From: Liolophura sinensis
Taxonomy: Eukaryota > Mollusca > Polyplacophora > Chitonida > Chitonidae
Assembly: GCF_032854445.1 (NCBI RefSeq)
Contig: NC_088305.1
Span: 25,258,628-25,322,627, forward strand
DNA length: 64,000 nt
Direction of reading: 5' to 3'
Of this stretch, positions 1 to 13,500 are shown piece after piece. Under the pieces are notes generated by a model. It searched no databases, was not told the origin of the DNA, and worked only from the letters and a program-made list of their open reading frames with translations. Each line of letters begins with the position of its first letter. The stretch's first letter is position 1. The position numbers and the translations under genes were made by a program.

Positions 1-107
1 AAAATAACATTCCAAATGTTGTTTATGGGGAAAGTAAATCATGGTATAGACGGCTTTTTCGCAGAGAGTTTAGTGGAAACTGACAATTGAGTGTTCATAT
101 GACTAGA

Positions 108-868
108 ATTCAAGAGAGTACCTGTGCAAATCTTATATGCACTTATGATGTTTTCCTAAAGATTCAGGATTGTATTTATAAATGATAGTTGACTGCTTCG
201 ATGGCCTAATGGTTAGAGCGTCCGCCTTGAAGTGGGAAGAAACACGGGGCCAAACGCCTCGGGTTATTACCAAAGACTGAAAATTGTATTTGTTAATGCC
301 TCTCTTGACGCTCAGCACTGACATACGGCGTAAAACCACATGCATATATATATATATATACATATACCGGTGATATTCGGGAGGGTAGATGTATAAATGG
401 CACTTGTGATATTTTTCAAAAAAAAACGGGAGAGTAGCTCTACTTTTGATTTTTTTCTTAACAATTAAAGAGAGAAGCTCTACAAATAGTACTTGTGATT
501 TTTTATAAGAATTCAGGAGAGTTGCTATACAAATGGTACTTGTGATTTTTTATAAGAATTCAGCAGAGTTGCTATACAAATGGTACTTGTGATTTTTTAT
601 AAGAATTCAGGAGAGTTGCTATTCAAATGATACTTGTGACTTTTTATAAGAATTCAGGAGAGTTGCTATACAAATGGTACTTGTGATTTTTCCTAAGAAT
701 TCAGCAGAGACGCTGTACAAACGGTGCTTTTGATTTTTCCTGAAAATTCAGGAGAGTGGCTGTACCAATGGTACTTGTTATATTTCCTAAAAAATCAGGA
801 GAATAGCTCTACAAATGGTACTGTGATTTTTTTATAAGAATTCAGGAGAGTGGCTCTACAAATTGAAT
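108..868. repeat. 47-bp minisatellite, interrupted by a SINE
   Basis: About ten tandem units of roughly 47 bp (GAATTCAGGAGAGTTGCTAT, then ACAAATGGTACTTGTG and a T-rich stretch) fill 365-868. A divergent unit lies at 108-172, with a SINE-B copy between. Periodicity was read from GAATTCAG at 509 and 556. Confidence 0.85.
189..345 (+). mobile_element. SINE-B copy, internally deleted
   Basis: It has a tRNA-like head (GGCCTAATGGTTAGAGCGTC) and a tail ending in ACATACGGCGTAAAACC. The middle is shortened compared with the copy at 55928-56292. Confidence 0.6.
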
Positions 869-1004
869 TGAATCTGAGTACAGATATATAGATCTAGCTT
901 ATCATATTTAAAGTCAAAGAAAAGAATTTTGGCGTCTGAGGAAAGACCATTGACATTTTTATCCAAACACTAAATTTTGTTAAGTTGTTACTGTTGTTGT
1001 TTTA

Positions 1005-1040
<36 letters not shown>

Positions 1041-1534
1041 TTCTCCTTTAATAGATGAAATTTTGGCGCCATTTATCAGTCTGATGTCTACTCAAATACA
1101 ACAATAGAATTCATAATATTGTATTTAATGAATGAAAAAAAAAATCTAAAGTAGCAAGGAAAGATATTTTGCTTAAAATTTGGATTGTCTCTCCACTGAC
1201 GGTTAATTCATTTATGTACTTGGCCTTGAGGATTAGAGGTCTACTGGAATACTTTTAGCCACGTGGTCAAGAAGTGCATACGTGGTGACTCTGGTCATAT
1301 TTTGTTTTCTTCCTCAATTGTCTTGTCGGATAAGTAGCATTCAAACGGTGCTGTTTGTCCTTTCGACTGGTCGAATGGGAGTGGTCGAATGAAAGTATGA
1401 CAAACTTTATTTCGTACGGTTTCCCAGATCTTTTCATCGACTAAACTCGTTGGACAGATTAAGCATTTAATTTTTGGTAAATTCGGCAAACGCTGTGGAC
1501 GCAATTTTAATGAGGAAAATATTTTTTCTTACAG
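869..1534. other. AT-rich stretch with (ATT)n microsatellite; no gene seen
   Basis: Holds an ATT trinucleotide run at about 1008-1040. The short ORF on the - strand around 1295-1504 has no recognisable features. Confidence 0.6.
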
Positions 1535-1571
1535 CTTGGCAACATCTCTCAGCTAGACGGAATAAACGAAT
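1535..1571 (+). CDS. Probable small ectodomain exon
   Basis: A pyrimidine-rich acceptor (TTTTTTCTTACAG) is followed by 37 bp open in one frame ([12 protein letters not shown]) and a strong GTGAGT donor. The exon enters in phase 0 and leaves in phase 1, which matches the phase-1 entry of the FN3 exon at 2494. The link is inferred from splice signals and phase only. Confidence 0.45.
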
Positions 1572-4500
1572 GTGAGTAACTTTCAAATATCATAAAAAGT
1601 TTCCTTAAAATCTTTTACTTTCTGGAAAGGCTCCGGTAGAGCGCATTGAATCACCTTGGTGTATTGGCTAGTTCTTGCCTAAGTATTGCCTAAGAATACT
1701 TCACTTCTTCGAGGGCAGCAAGCATTATATGGTGGTTGGAAACCAGGCAGAGCCTAGAGGAAACCCACGACCATCCAGAGTTATCTCCGTTCGACGATTT
1801 AACGTGGAAAACGAAGGCTTATCAATGCATCCCCTTCAGAAGTTTGCAACATTTTCAAACATTCTCTGAATTATTTATCAGAATATTCAGGAAAATTTTG
1901 AATTGTGAAAATTTTTGAGAATTGTTTTCATGACAATTCGGATAATTAAGCCTACGGTTCAGAATATAAAAATATATGATGGCAAATAATTAATAACATA
2001 CCACTGCTTCGGTGTGGTAATGGGAAAATATATACACGTATATTAAAACTAGACTAGAATCTTCTAGCAGTGTTATTTTATGTAGCTGTAGCTAAGTCAT
2101 AAATGACTTATTCATTACGTCAGGCCTCTCAGCTAACTTTCGAAAGACACCTTATTGTTAGCGGCAATACAATATACCGTGCATTTATACCTGTCATATA
2201 AGTATATGTCATATAAGTACATTTCATACTGATTTCATTCATTTATTGATTTGATTGGTGTTTTACGCCGTACTCAGTGTAAACCTATGTAACGACTCAG
2301 GATGGTTAATATGGAAGCTAAGTGGAGTCGATCTCAGAGCTAGGTAACCAATTGAAGGTATGCTTTGGGTGTTTGGGTTCCAGTGCGTCAATTGTTTAAA
2401 AACGTCCCCAAACCGTCAGTTACAATGGTTTGGTCGCGAAAGTATCAGTCGTCATCAACATATACAAATACTTCTTGTTTTCTCAAACTGCAGACGTTGC
2501 TCCTATGAATTTCCAGTCACATGACACGACGTCATCGTCTGTAACTGTCCAATGGGACAACCCACCGAGCTGCTACAGTCTATCTGCCATTCGGGTCGCG
2601 TATCGACCTGTCAACGGGGGACAACTCCACAACTACACCTCGTTCAAACTCAGCAAGAGGGTCAGCCTGAACGGCCTCTACCGTGGTACCGATTACATCA
2701 TGTGGATTTATAACATCTATGATAAGGAAGTCAGCGATCCTTCTGAGTACAGATTTACCACAAGTTAGTAATTTGACGATATCATTTATTTATTTATTTA
2801 TTTATTTATTTTAAAACATATTACAAGTATCATATTGGCCGGGATAACATTGTTTATTTTTCCAAATCCGACCCCCTTTGTATGTCAAATGTTCTTGAAC
2901 AGGCGTACAAATGCCATTTAAATAAATGGAAAATGATGCACCTGTAAATGTTTTCAAACTGACCTTGTCCAATAATGTTCGCCGTTGGGCGCGATAATGT
3001 TTTCAGTTTAATGAAGGAACTATAAAAGCATTTAATTCTTTAAAGAAGGGCCTGCACAGCAGCTACAGTGCACGTGCATGGTCAGTGCCTTCACACACAC
3101 ACGCATTTTATATATAGTAGAAATTCATAAATCTGATATACATGCAAGAAGAAACTACAGTGCCCAGTTGGGACGTCCTTGGCCGAGCGGCTAAGCGTGC
3201 CAGCTCGGCGCAATGACCAAGGAACCTCTCGCCAATACGGTCGCTGTGAGTTCAAGTCTAGCTCATGCTGCCTTCCTCTCCGGTCATACGTGGGGAAGGT
3301 CACTCAGCAACCTACGGATGCTTGTGGGTTTCCCGACTTAGCCCACTTTCCACCCACCATAATGCTGGCCGTCCTCGCAGAAGTGAAATATTCTTGAGCA
3401 CGACGTAAAGCAGCATTCAAATAATAAATAAAATACTGCACCCAGTCTATGAAAATCAGACATAAAGTAAAACTGATTGATCTTCTTTCCAGTCAGCTAC
3501 TTGGCGTCGGAAATAGCTGGCATCGTCATAGGTAAGTATTCGACGTAACAGCCTTGTTCTAATCTTCCATAACGTTCCACTGATCTGTTTACTGGGTCGT
3601 TGTTTAATGGCCTATTTGTACTGATCAATGCGTCTTTCTGGCTTTTGATTACAGGCAGTTTTGCGTATGCATGAGCACACAACTATGGAATATTCTTGAG
3701 CATTGGTGTAAAACACCAAATAAATAAATAAATAAATAAATAAATAAAACAAGTATAAATTTTGATTTGAATTGGGACCCAAGGCGACCATTGAGCATGA
3801 ATGTGCGCATCGTATTTACAACTAACTTTGAACCCTCACCTGCTATTAAGTGTAATATTTATTAAATTCAAAATACGTTTATGAAAACTTTTTCCTGAGC
3901 CATTGACAGGAACTCCTGGATTTCTTAACCCTCTCTAGAAACCAGCCATGTATGATGGAAAAGAAATCTGCAATCTGTAGCCATCAGCCAATTACTGTTA
4001 CGTATAATGTTATAGGACCTATGATAACTTATCAGTGGTTTCTTTCTCTATTTTTTATGGTTTCTTTCTCTTTCTCTTGTTGAAGGGTTTGAACATCCTA
4101 CCTTTCTTTTTCTCATACAGGGCACTTTGTTACTTCTGGCTGTCGCGGCCCTCGTGACCTTCATCCTCGTGCTTTGGAGGAGAGGTCAGCTAAGGTCAAC
4201 TCTAGAACGCCGCCTCACCCGCGCAAGAACAGTCCTCAGAAACAGAGTTAACAGATATAGTCGAGCAACGCGAATACTTATTTTGTAAGTAGAAGTAGAA
4301 TTAGATGTAGGCCTCTCTGAAGGTGAAGTGTGACCTCAATTTTTCGATCACTGTGTCAAGATTATTCCATCCAGTGCCTTGACTAGAAGTCTGTTAAGTT
4401 TCACAATAAGTATAATTCTCTTGTAAGTAAATATGGACAGAGCGTTCAGAATCTCTGGCGCTGTGCTTCATGATTGTGTCTAATTCCGCTTAATTCGTGG

Positions 4501-7500
4501 ATAAGTAGCTGGATATTCATCGTGTTGAATTAGATAGCCTCTTTGGATATATGAACAGTTACAATCAAAGCACTAACCGAGATACATATTTTGTGATCGA
4601 CAACTGATATTCATGGATGGTACAAGATTTGAATTCTGATTTCTTTCATTCGTCTTGAACATACCTTTCGTTTTTCCAACATTATTGAAAACCGTGGACT
4701 GCTTCTCTTTGCATGATTCCGACCTATTTGCGTACTTTATATACTTTGGTGATTTGTGTTATACGCCGTTGTGGGAATTGGCCGTGGCATTATTGGCGTT
4801 GAACGTCCTTATTGGTTGACCGCTGGTATACGAATGTCTGTTTCCACACCTAGATTCCTGTTTCCTCCACACATGAATCGGACAGCCGTTTCGCACAGGC
4901 TGTATATGTACAATGTTACCTAGTGCGCCGTTAAAATGCCCAGCCATTCAAATAAATTATACTAAATAATTCTTAAACGTTGTGAAGACACTGTAATATA
5001 TAAAAATATGAATCAATTGCTCATTACATGTATAACTCAGCATCAAGTCAGTAGCCTGCGCATGACCGTGGGTCCCCCCAACCACCCACCATAATGCTGG
5101 CGACCATCGTATAAGTGAAATATTCGGGAGTACAGCGTAAAACACCAGTCAAATAAATAAATAAATAATAGATCAATCAAACTTTCTTCCTTTCAGAACA
5201 ACATGAACAAGGACGACGACCTTGTATGTGTATGGAAATATGTCGTTTGTGACGGACGACAGAATTGGGTTATAAGCGGAGGTGAACTAGACCTTCAGTC
5301 GATTTTGGCGGAGGGCAGATTCGCCCGGATCTACAAGGCCGATATCCACCAGGCGGGGTCCTCTCCTCAAACTGTGGCCGCCAAAAATGCTCCTGCGTGA
5401 GTGCCTTACTCTTCCACGTCCATGCATCTTACGTTCATAATATCGATGGGTAGGCCTCACCATGATTGTCGTTATACTTGATACTCTCTCCACGACGCAT
5501 CATTCAAATCCACCGATCCTACGCTGTGTCGAAAGGCACCTGGTTTTCTAATACGAGTGAAAAGTTACGTACAATCCGTGTTAGTCAATGAACGCTCAGT
5601 ACGAGCAAAATACTTTGGCAAAGTGTCTACCGAGACTCGCAATTCCAGCAAAATAAAAACCACTTCAGCAATGCCTGGCGTCACCGATCACCCACAAGTG
5701 AAACATAAACAGTCTCTGTTATGGAAATCTGTTGCGGCCGCTGGCGTTCTCTTACTTTCGACCTTTCAAAATACAAGGTCAAAAGCTCAAATTAGGGAAA
5801 GAGCGAAAACATGAAGTTGGCACATCTTTGCACCGTCCAAGTTTTTGCTTCGTGTTTTCGGGGGGGGGGGGGTCCCATGTCTTTTCTGCTGTTTAGACTT
5901 CAGTTCTAAGTGTGTTGTCAGCGTGCTGCATCAAGTAACCACTAACCCTTAGCGTTCCACTATGCGAGAAAAATCAAGGGTGTCGAACTAACCATAAAAA
6001 ACAAACGGGGACCAACTCTTTACAAGTTATACCTATATCCATAACCATGAATGACTTTTGTCAGCAAAAAAGTGTACGTCAGTGTTTCCTCTTAACATTA
6101 CAAGTTTGTTACTTCAGAAATGAAAAGGTCATCTTCACAGGGCTTTGAGATAAAGACAACAGGTCGGCAAATGGCACAATCAGTTTTAATAAAATATTAC
6201 CATACACTCCGTAGTGCCGTATCAACTTTGCTCTTAAAAGTTTTCTCCTCGCATTTTCTTACATTCGCCTCGCGCATTCGTGTTTTCGACTTTCGAAGAT
6301 TCGTGTTTTCGCGTGTCGGACTTTCGTGTTTTCGCGTGTTCAGCCTTCGCACTTTCGTGTTTTCGCGTGTTCCACGATATATTTATAGTGTCGAAAGTAA
6401 GAAAACGCGAGTGGCCAAATGCAGCTTCCATACCCTATACAAAAAACCCGATCGCTGTCAAAGAATTTAGTCACATTTAATTTAATCGCTAAATAACAAC
6501 AACAACATGATACGGTCATTTTCATTGGTCATTCTGGATTATGTTAATTAGCTGCACAAAAACTATCCTTTATAGGCCTACACCATGAAACATGTGCGCA
6601 TCTGAAGCGCGCAAAAGGAAGACAAAATATCTGGTGCTATACAAAAAGTTTACAAAATAATGACTTGAAGGACCCTAGATTAGAAAGTGGAAAGACTTTC
6701 ACCCAAAAGGAAAGCACGAGACCAAAAACTGCTCAAATTTTAGGTACTGTTTAAGTGATTTTTACATGAAAACCCCTAAAGCATCTTGTTCTCCAGAACC
6801 ACTGAAAATGACTGGAAATTGGGCATACGCAACTACCTCACCCTGGTAGTATTTTTCCGAGATTTTAAAGTATTCCGCCTGCAAATATGGTTTTGGCGGA
6901 CTAATGAAATAGAATCACATGCCATAAGCCGTTTAATAATATTTTGTGTACTGATTTCGACTTCCCCCTCAAGCAATTTAGTCATTCGATTAGCTCTCGG
7001 CTAACTGGGTCACGAAATGGAGTATTAAGCTATATTTACTACCTAGTGATCTCAGTCAAAATGACAAGATAGATGCTGTCATTATTATGGGACTAAGTCG
7101 TTGGGTTTTTTTTACCTGCTTTCCTATAGCATAGGCCGCGAATTTTGCAGATGGACTCTTCATTTGTTGAGGTGTAAGACGACCGGAAATGCCTATGCAT
7201 ACGTTACTTTACCATTAATTAGCCTTTTCATTTTTTCATTTCCCTGAATTTACTTCAAACGAATAACTTATCAGCTTTGTGTCATGGATATTAAGATTAA
7301 CATGGGTTTTAAGAATTAAGAACAACAATTTTTTGGAATTTCAACTGATATGTCAACATATAGATTTATTTAGACACAAAAAAATCATATCTACATTTAA
7401 AGTTTTAAAGTTTGACCTTCAGTTAATCAAACCGGGCCCCGATAGCATAGTTGGTAGAACATCCGTTTCGGGAGGCGGTAGATCCAGGGTCAATCCTGGG

Positions 7501-10500
7501 TCGAGTCACACCTAAGACCTTAAAAGGCTTGGCGTTTCTCATGTAGGGGATAATGCAACGACTGGTTGACCCGTTTCAGTATAATGGCTCGGGCGGGGCG
7601 GCTTACTTGCCTTCGGTAAGTTGTCTCAGTGAACCAGCCTACTAGATACAAAAGTGGTGGAAATCCGCCCTGCAACAAGGAAAGACATTACATACACTCT
7701 AGGATTCCTTCATCGTCATATGACTGCAAAATTATTCAGAACGACGATAAACATTCATTCACTTCACTCACTCCCTCAATCGGAAAAAAATCGTTTTATA
7801 AAATGGGCTTATTAGTTACGCATTTTGTTGAAATGTTTCAAATAGGAACCCCGTTCACACATTGCATAATTTTTGTTGTGTGGCAGTGAATATATATCAT
7901 TATCAGTTAAATCACCTGTGCCCTAATTAGTTTATGCTAAAGATTTGATCAGTTTGATGAAACGTACGATTCGCCCAATTTTGTTTCCAGCTGCCAAAAG
8001 CCAGAATGAGAACGAGCGACTCCTGATGAAGGCCAAGATCAATTTCATGGCCAGTAATGATTTGGACCACGAGAACGTCGTCCGCTTTATCGGCGCCATT
8101 AATGATGATGAAGAACGTAAGTTGAAGCCGGAGATATAAACCAGCAGTCATTGGTTTTATTGATTAGATAGGTGTTTAACGGCTAATTGATATTTAACAC
8201 TTGTAAGGCGGTGATAAGGATGTCCGGAATGAACCACCACCCTTGAGCTGTTACCTGGCAATCCCCCTAGCCCAAAACCGAGTGATGTTAAAAGAAAACA
8301 ACTTCTAATAAGGAATTCTTACAAGGCCACGTGTCGCCTCACTCGCACCCTAGGGGTTGGGTGACGTAAACGGAAGACGCGTCCTTCGTTTATAGAAATA
8401 ATTCGCACCTAATAAGATAAAACTGGTAACTTGGCGGCTCTTTAGATTCTCTCAAAGCGAGTCTTTTATTTTACTTTGAACTGCAACATCACAAAAACAT
8501 AAAGTTATGCTTTTTAAACGATACATATATACATTTGGCCTAGTGTAGTTTTTTCTTCTATCCCCGTGGGATTTCCTGGGTAAACAGAATAGAACCTCAG
8601 TCCTCTATGCAAGCTGGGCGTAAAAGGCGGCTGACCTTGAACTCTCCCGTGTAGGCCCGGTGGACAGTATAGGTTCACATCAAATAGATGTGCTGTGTGT
8701 CATGATTATAACTAGTGTTGCTGACGATGCTATAGAAAAATATTTAAAACATATTTTTTAATTTTTTATGCAAGAACTATATTTTATGATATTAAAGGTC
8801 ATTGTATAAGAACTATATTTAATTAATTTTATATGAATTTGTTGATTACAATTGCATTAAAACTTATCCGTCTATTTTTGTTTGATTTTGAATGTTGCAA
8901 TGGAAACATTTTACAGTGTCATCTTTTAAACATGTTCTCGCCACAATATGGCTGGGATATTGCCAAAGTGACTTTAAAGCCGTAATCATTCACTCATTCA
9001 TTCTTTTCTTTTAAACCCCACCTTAACCTGAAAGCTTCTTGATGAACGGACTTAATTTAAAAGGCAAATTCTTGGTGTTGAAATTGACCATGTTATTCAT
9101 CAACTGGTATGTTCGCTGACAGGTTAACTAGTTGTATATCTAAGCAAATGCCTGGTTTGAGAAGGTCCTGTTTATTGTCAAGTTCTCCCATCTTGCAGGA
9201 GGCCCAATCATGTTGTTGGAATTCTGCGAGATGGGCCCACTGAAAACCTGGCTGGGCAATCAGAAAACTATCGGGAAAATCCACGGTGATGTCGTTGACA
9301 GAATGTTCTTCATTGTTTATGGTGTGGCCAAAGGAATGGAATATTTGGCTTCCAGAGACGTAAGATACGACACGAGTGAATGTATGAGTGAACGAGAATC
9401 GAATACAAACGCTGAATTGTCACTGACTAATCACGTTGACATAGCAAGACTTTCACTTATGGTTAATTCTGATCCATTCGATATCAATCCAAGTAGGTTT
9501 TCCGTTTTTAATTTCATTACGATTCCGAAGGCGCTGATTGGCGGAAATTCGTTCCCAAACACATCATACTTCCGGTATAGCTCAGAAAATTTGTGTCTAA
9601 TTACACACAGGTGTAGTTATAACCGAATTGATTACAGAACAAAATCAAATCGAAATTCTGAAACCATGTATGCATGTAGGGCTACGTTGGTTGATTGAAT
9701 TTTATGGGCATCGAAGCGAATTTGTAACTGTATCTGGTTTGCCCACATCCGAATCGAAGCCCTTTGTTATGTTTAGATGCGCTTCAATGTGAAGTGTGCT
9801 TAAAAGTGTGGCTGCGGCGGTCTATCCCGATCTGACATGAGTAGACATGTTTATATTGGCGTACCGGCTGCTGTGGGGTAGTGCTTGGACGGTTACACTC
9901 AAAAACATAATGTGTTAAATTTAACAGAAGGCCTGTTGTCAGAGTAATTCTAGAATGTATTCTGCTGTTGCAGCAAATTCGTCTGTTTGATATAACACAA
10001 ACATTCTATTAATTCAACATAAAGATTGCATTAGACTAACAGAATACTATGTTGAATATGACAGAACATTTTGTTGTAATAACAGAATACATTCCAGCAT
10101 CGCTCAGACAACAGACTTTCTGTTCAAATTAACATATTCATCTTTAGTGTAGTTTCGCAAGCCGTAGATCCTGAGTTCAATCCCTAGTCCAGCCATATAT
10201 ATAACATATAATAATATTTAACTTTTGGCACATAAAAGATAAATAGCCCTAAGTAATATAGTCGGCGCGATATCTGTAAAATGTTATTGCGTGCGGTGTC
10301 ATGCATGGTATGTTCAAGGTGCTTTCCAGTGAGCCAGCGCAATAAATATGTTGTCATGAAGTCCGACCGGATTCAACGAGACACCGTCGTGATTCAACCG
10401 GAGTGTTGTTGACATGCCACGAGTAACATAAACCAATCAAGACAGTCAGAGAGGAGATTTCAGTTAAACACGTCTAGTAAAAAATAAAACAATAAAATGA

Positions 10501-13500
10501 ATTTAATGTTCATGGCGCGCCACTATAGTCACATAAACCAGCAAAGACTGAGAACTTAAGCTGTAGCGGCAGCTAAAGGGAGCATTTAAAAACACATCTA
10601 GTTTTTAAAAAATTAAGCAATTAAAAAAATTCACCTATGCAGCATCATAATTTTCGTACAACATGATTTTCGTACACCATTTTTTCTCTTTTTTTCCATT
10701 TTCTTATGTTTGCATTATTTTAGATTGTACACCGGAAGTTAGCGGCCCGTAATATCCTGTTGGACTTCACTCTTCAGCCCAAGATAATCGGATTTGGCCC
10801 GGTACCGGACGAGTTGGCTGAGGAGGCCGACAACACGACAAAAGGGGTACAACTCCTACCTATATATGTCTCCATGTCTGTCTGTTTACCCATCTGTCTG
10901 TATGCAATCTGTAGAATCATTAGATAATGAGGCAGGGTTTATGCATTTTTTCCGCCAACACTCGGTAGTCTCCGCCGAATGATGTCATATAAGGCCAACC
11001 TTTACAGACTTTCAGAGCACCGCCATTTAGTTCAATTTTAAAAACCCACACAAATGACAACAAGCATATCGAATTTCTCCGAGGAATGGTTTGCTGTTCT
11101 GCATACGGTTATAAAAATAGATCTTTGTAGAACCTTGGGGTTAGTTTTTTTCAAGTTTCCAAACGATTTGGCCCTCAAGGAAGCGTGGATTCAGGGCACA
11201 ATACTGAAGTGTTTTTGCACCCACCACTGGCAAATCCATGCCGGGCTGACAGGAGTTAGGATATAATCCCGGCAGGTAGCTGAATTTAACAGCAAGGAGG
11301 AAAAAAGGTTTTAAATATAGTATATAAACTGTGGTGATAGGGCTTAGCATTAGTTTCATCAGTCTTCGGTATGCCGGTATAAGGTCAAAGAAAAGCAGAA
11401 ATAACCACGTGATGGCATCCAATGGCGCTTTGATACACGTTATCCGATTGGCTGTGTCTCTTCTGTCGACCAACGAGTGAGCTCCTAACAAGTTGTGAAC
11501 GGTGTACAACAACTCAGTGGCAGTTTGATTTATTTACTTATTTATTAATTTGATTGGTATTTTACGCCGTACTCAAGAATATTCCATTTATATAGCTAAG
11601 CATAATGGTGGGAGGAAACCGGGTAGGGTCCGGGAGAAACCCAAGATCGTCCCCAGGTTGCAGGAAGACCTTCCCACTTACAGCGGGAGAGAAAGCCAGC
11701 ATGAGCTGGACTTGAACTCACAGCGACCACATTGTTGAGTGGCTCCTAGGTCATTAGGCTGCGCTAGTGGGCTAACCAACTGAGCCACGGAAGCCATCTT
11801 GAAAATCACATCCTTTTGATATGGATTCCGACGTTATGTGGGCCAGGTAAATTTGTGTTGGCCATCTATGACATCACCCGCTGAACGGGCGGTCGGCTGA
11901 AGATTGGCACGGGTAGTGAATCTATTGTTTTTTGGGGGTTTTTTTTGCATTTAAAGTCATAATTACGTTTCTCAAAGGCTCTCCTGGTGAAATACTATTA
12001 TCCTTTAAAAGGATACAGAATCGATGCTGATTGGCTGACAGAGGAGATAGGGTTTCGCGTAAACCCTACAGTCTGATCACGCTTGAAAAACCTAAATTTC
12101 AGCTTAGGCTAGACAAAGCATGGATTTTCCCTCACACCAGCCAGTCAGAATCGATTCTGTGTCCTTTTAACTGTGCCTGGTCTGCCTGTATTTGTTTGCC
12201 TCTTTCCCCATATGTAAGCTTAATTAATTTTCCATCTCTAGGAACGACTGCCTCTGAAGTGGATGGCACCAGAGCTAGTGAAGGCTAAGTCCACCAAAAA
12301 ATCAAACGAGAAGTCCGATGTCTGGTCCTACGGTGTAGTTGTTTGGGAAACATTCAGCCTTGGTAGGTATTTGTTCTAATCTCGGAACTTAGCCACGTCG
12401 CCATTCAGAGAAATCGCGAGTTTTAGCAGTGGAAATGTGACCAAATAATGTTATTTATTGGATTCGTGATTGTACTATAGAACATTTCACTTATACGACG
12501 ACAGTTGATATGGCGTCCGCTTCGGGAGCGCTAAATCCAGGATCAATCCTGGGTTGAGTCACATATAAGACTTTACAAAGGGAAAGTTGCAGCTTCCTCG
12601 CTTGAAGGGGATAGGGCAACGGCTGAGCCGTATCAGTATAATGGCTCGGGCGGGGCGTCTCGATGAGGCAGCACCACATAAGGAGGCACTTCAGATACAC
12701 TCTAAGGAGTGTGACTGAAAAGTTGAAAAAGTACAACAGTAAACCCCAAGCATGAGCTGGACTTGAACTCACAGCAACCGCATTGGTGAGAGGTTCCTGA
12801 GTCATTTCACCGCGCTGGCACGCTAACTCCCTGGGCCACGGAGGAACCCCCCACATTCCATATTATAAAACTCCGCCTGTATAGAAGATTCCGAAACTTG
12901 TTGACTGCTTCTCTTTACATCAGTTCGTATTAATTTCTTACTTGACACGCTTTTCTTATTTCGTTTACTTTCTTGGCACTAAGGAGGCTTGTGGTAAACA
13001 TTTGTTTATAAAATTGGTCTTGCGATTATACACTTCAAATGTCCCTCATAGTTGACAGCTGGTAAGCTCTATGTGTGTGTGTTTAAGGCGTAACATCGCC
13101 GATGCAGTGTTTGTTGTCTAACTCGACCCCGCTGAACCTTGTTTCGTACCGACTCAAATCCTGAGAATGCGCAGTATTCGAGGGATTCGAGTCAAAATCC
13201 TGAGAATGCGCAGCATTCGAGGGATTTGACCAGCTGTTAAAACTGGGTGTTAAGTTTATTCTGCTCCAAACAATAGAGAAAATGAGGCACGAACCGGTCA
13301 TTTCATGCAGCTAAGACTGAGATTGAGAGAATATAATTTGCAGGCGACAAAAGTTAATTTGCAGTGGCATAATGGCCCTGACGATCAGGCAGTGGCCCTC
13401 TAGTTATGTAGATGAGATTGTAGTGTAACCCTTATGATTGGTCAATTATGTCGTGGCCGCGACTTATAAACTCCGGGCCCCGATTTTCCTGAAGCGACCA

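Noticed and set aside
5557-5814. 85-aa + strand ORF with a hydrophobic stretch
   Set aside because: No family features, no splice signals fitting the receptor phase, and it lies within an intron.
6120-6525. Overlapping ORFs on both strands
   Set aside because: Caused by the TTTTCGCG minisatellite; low complexity.
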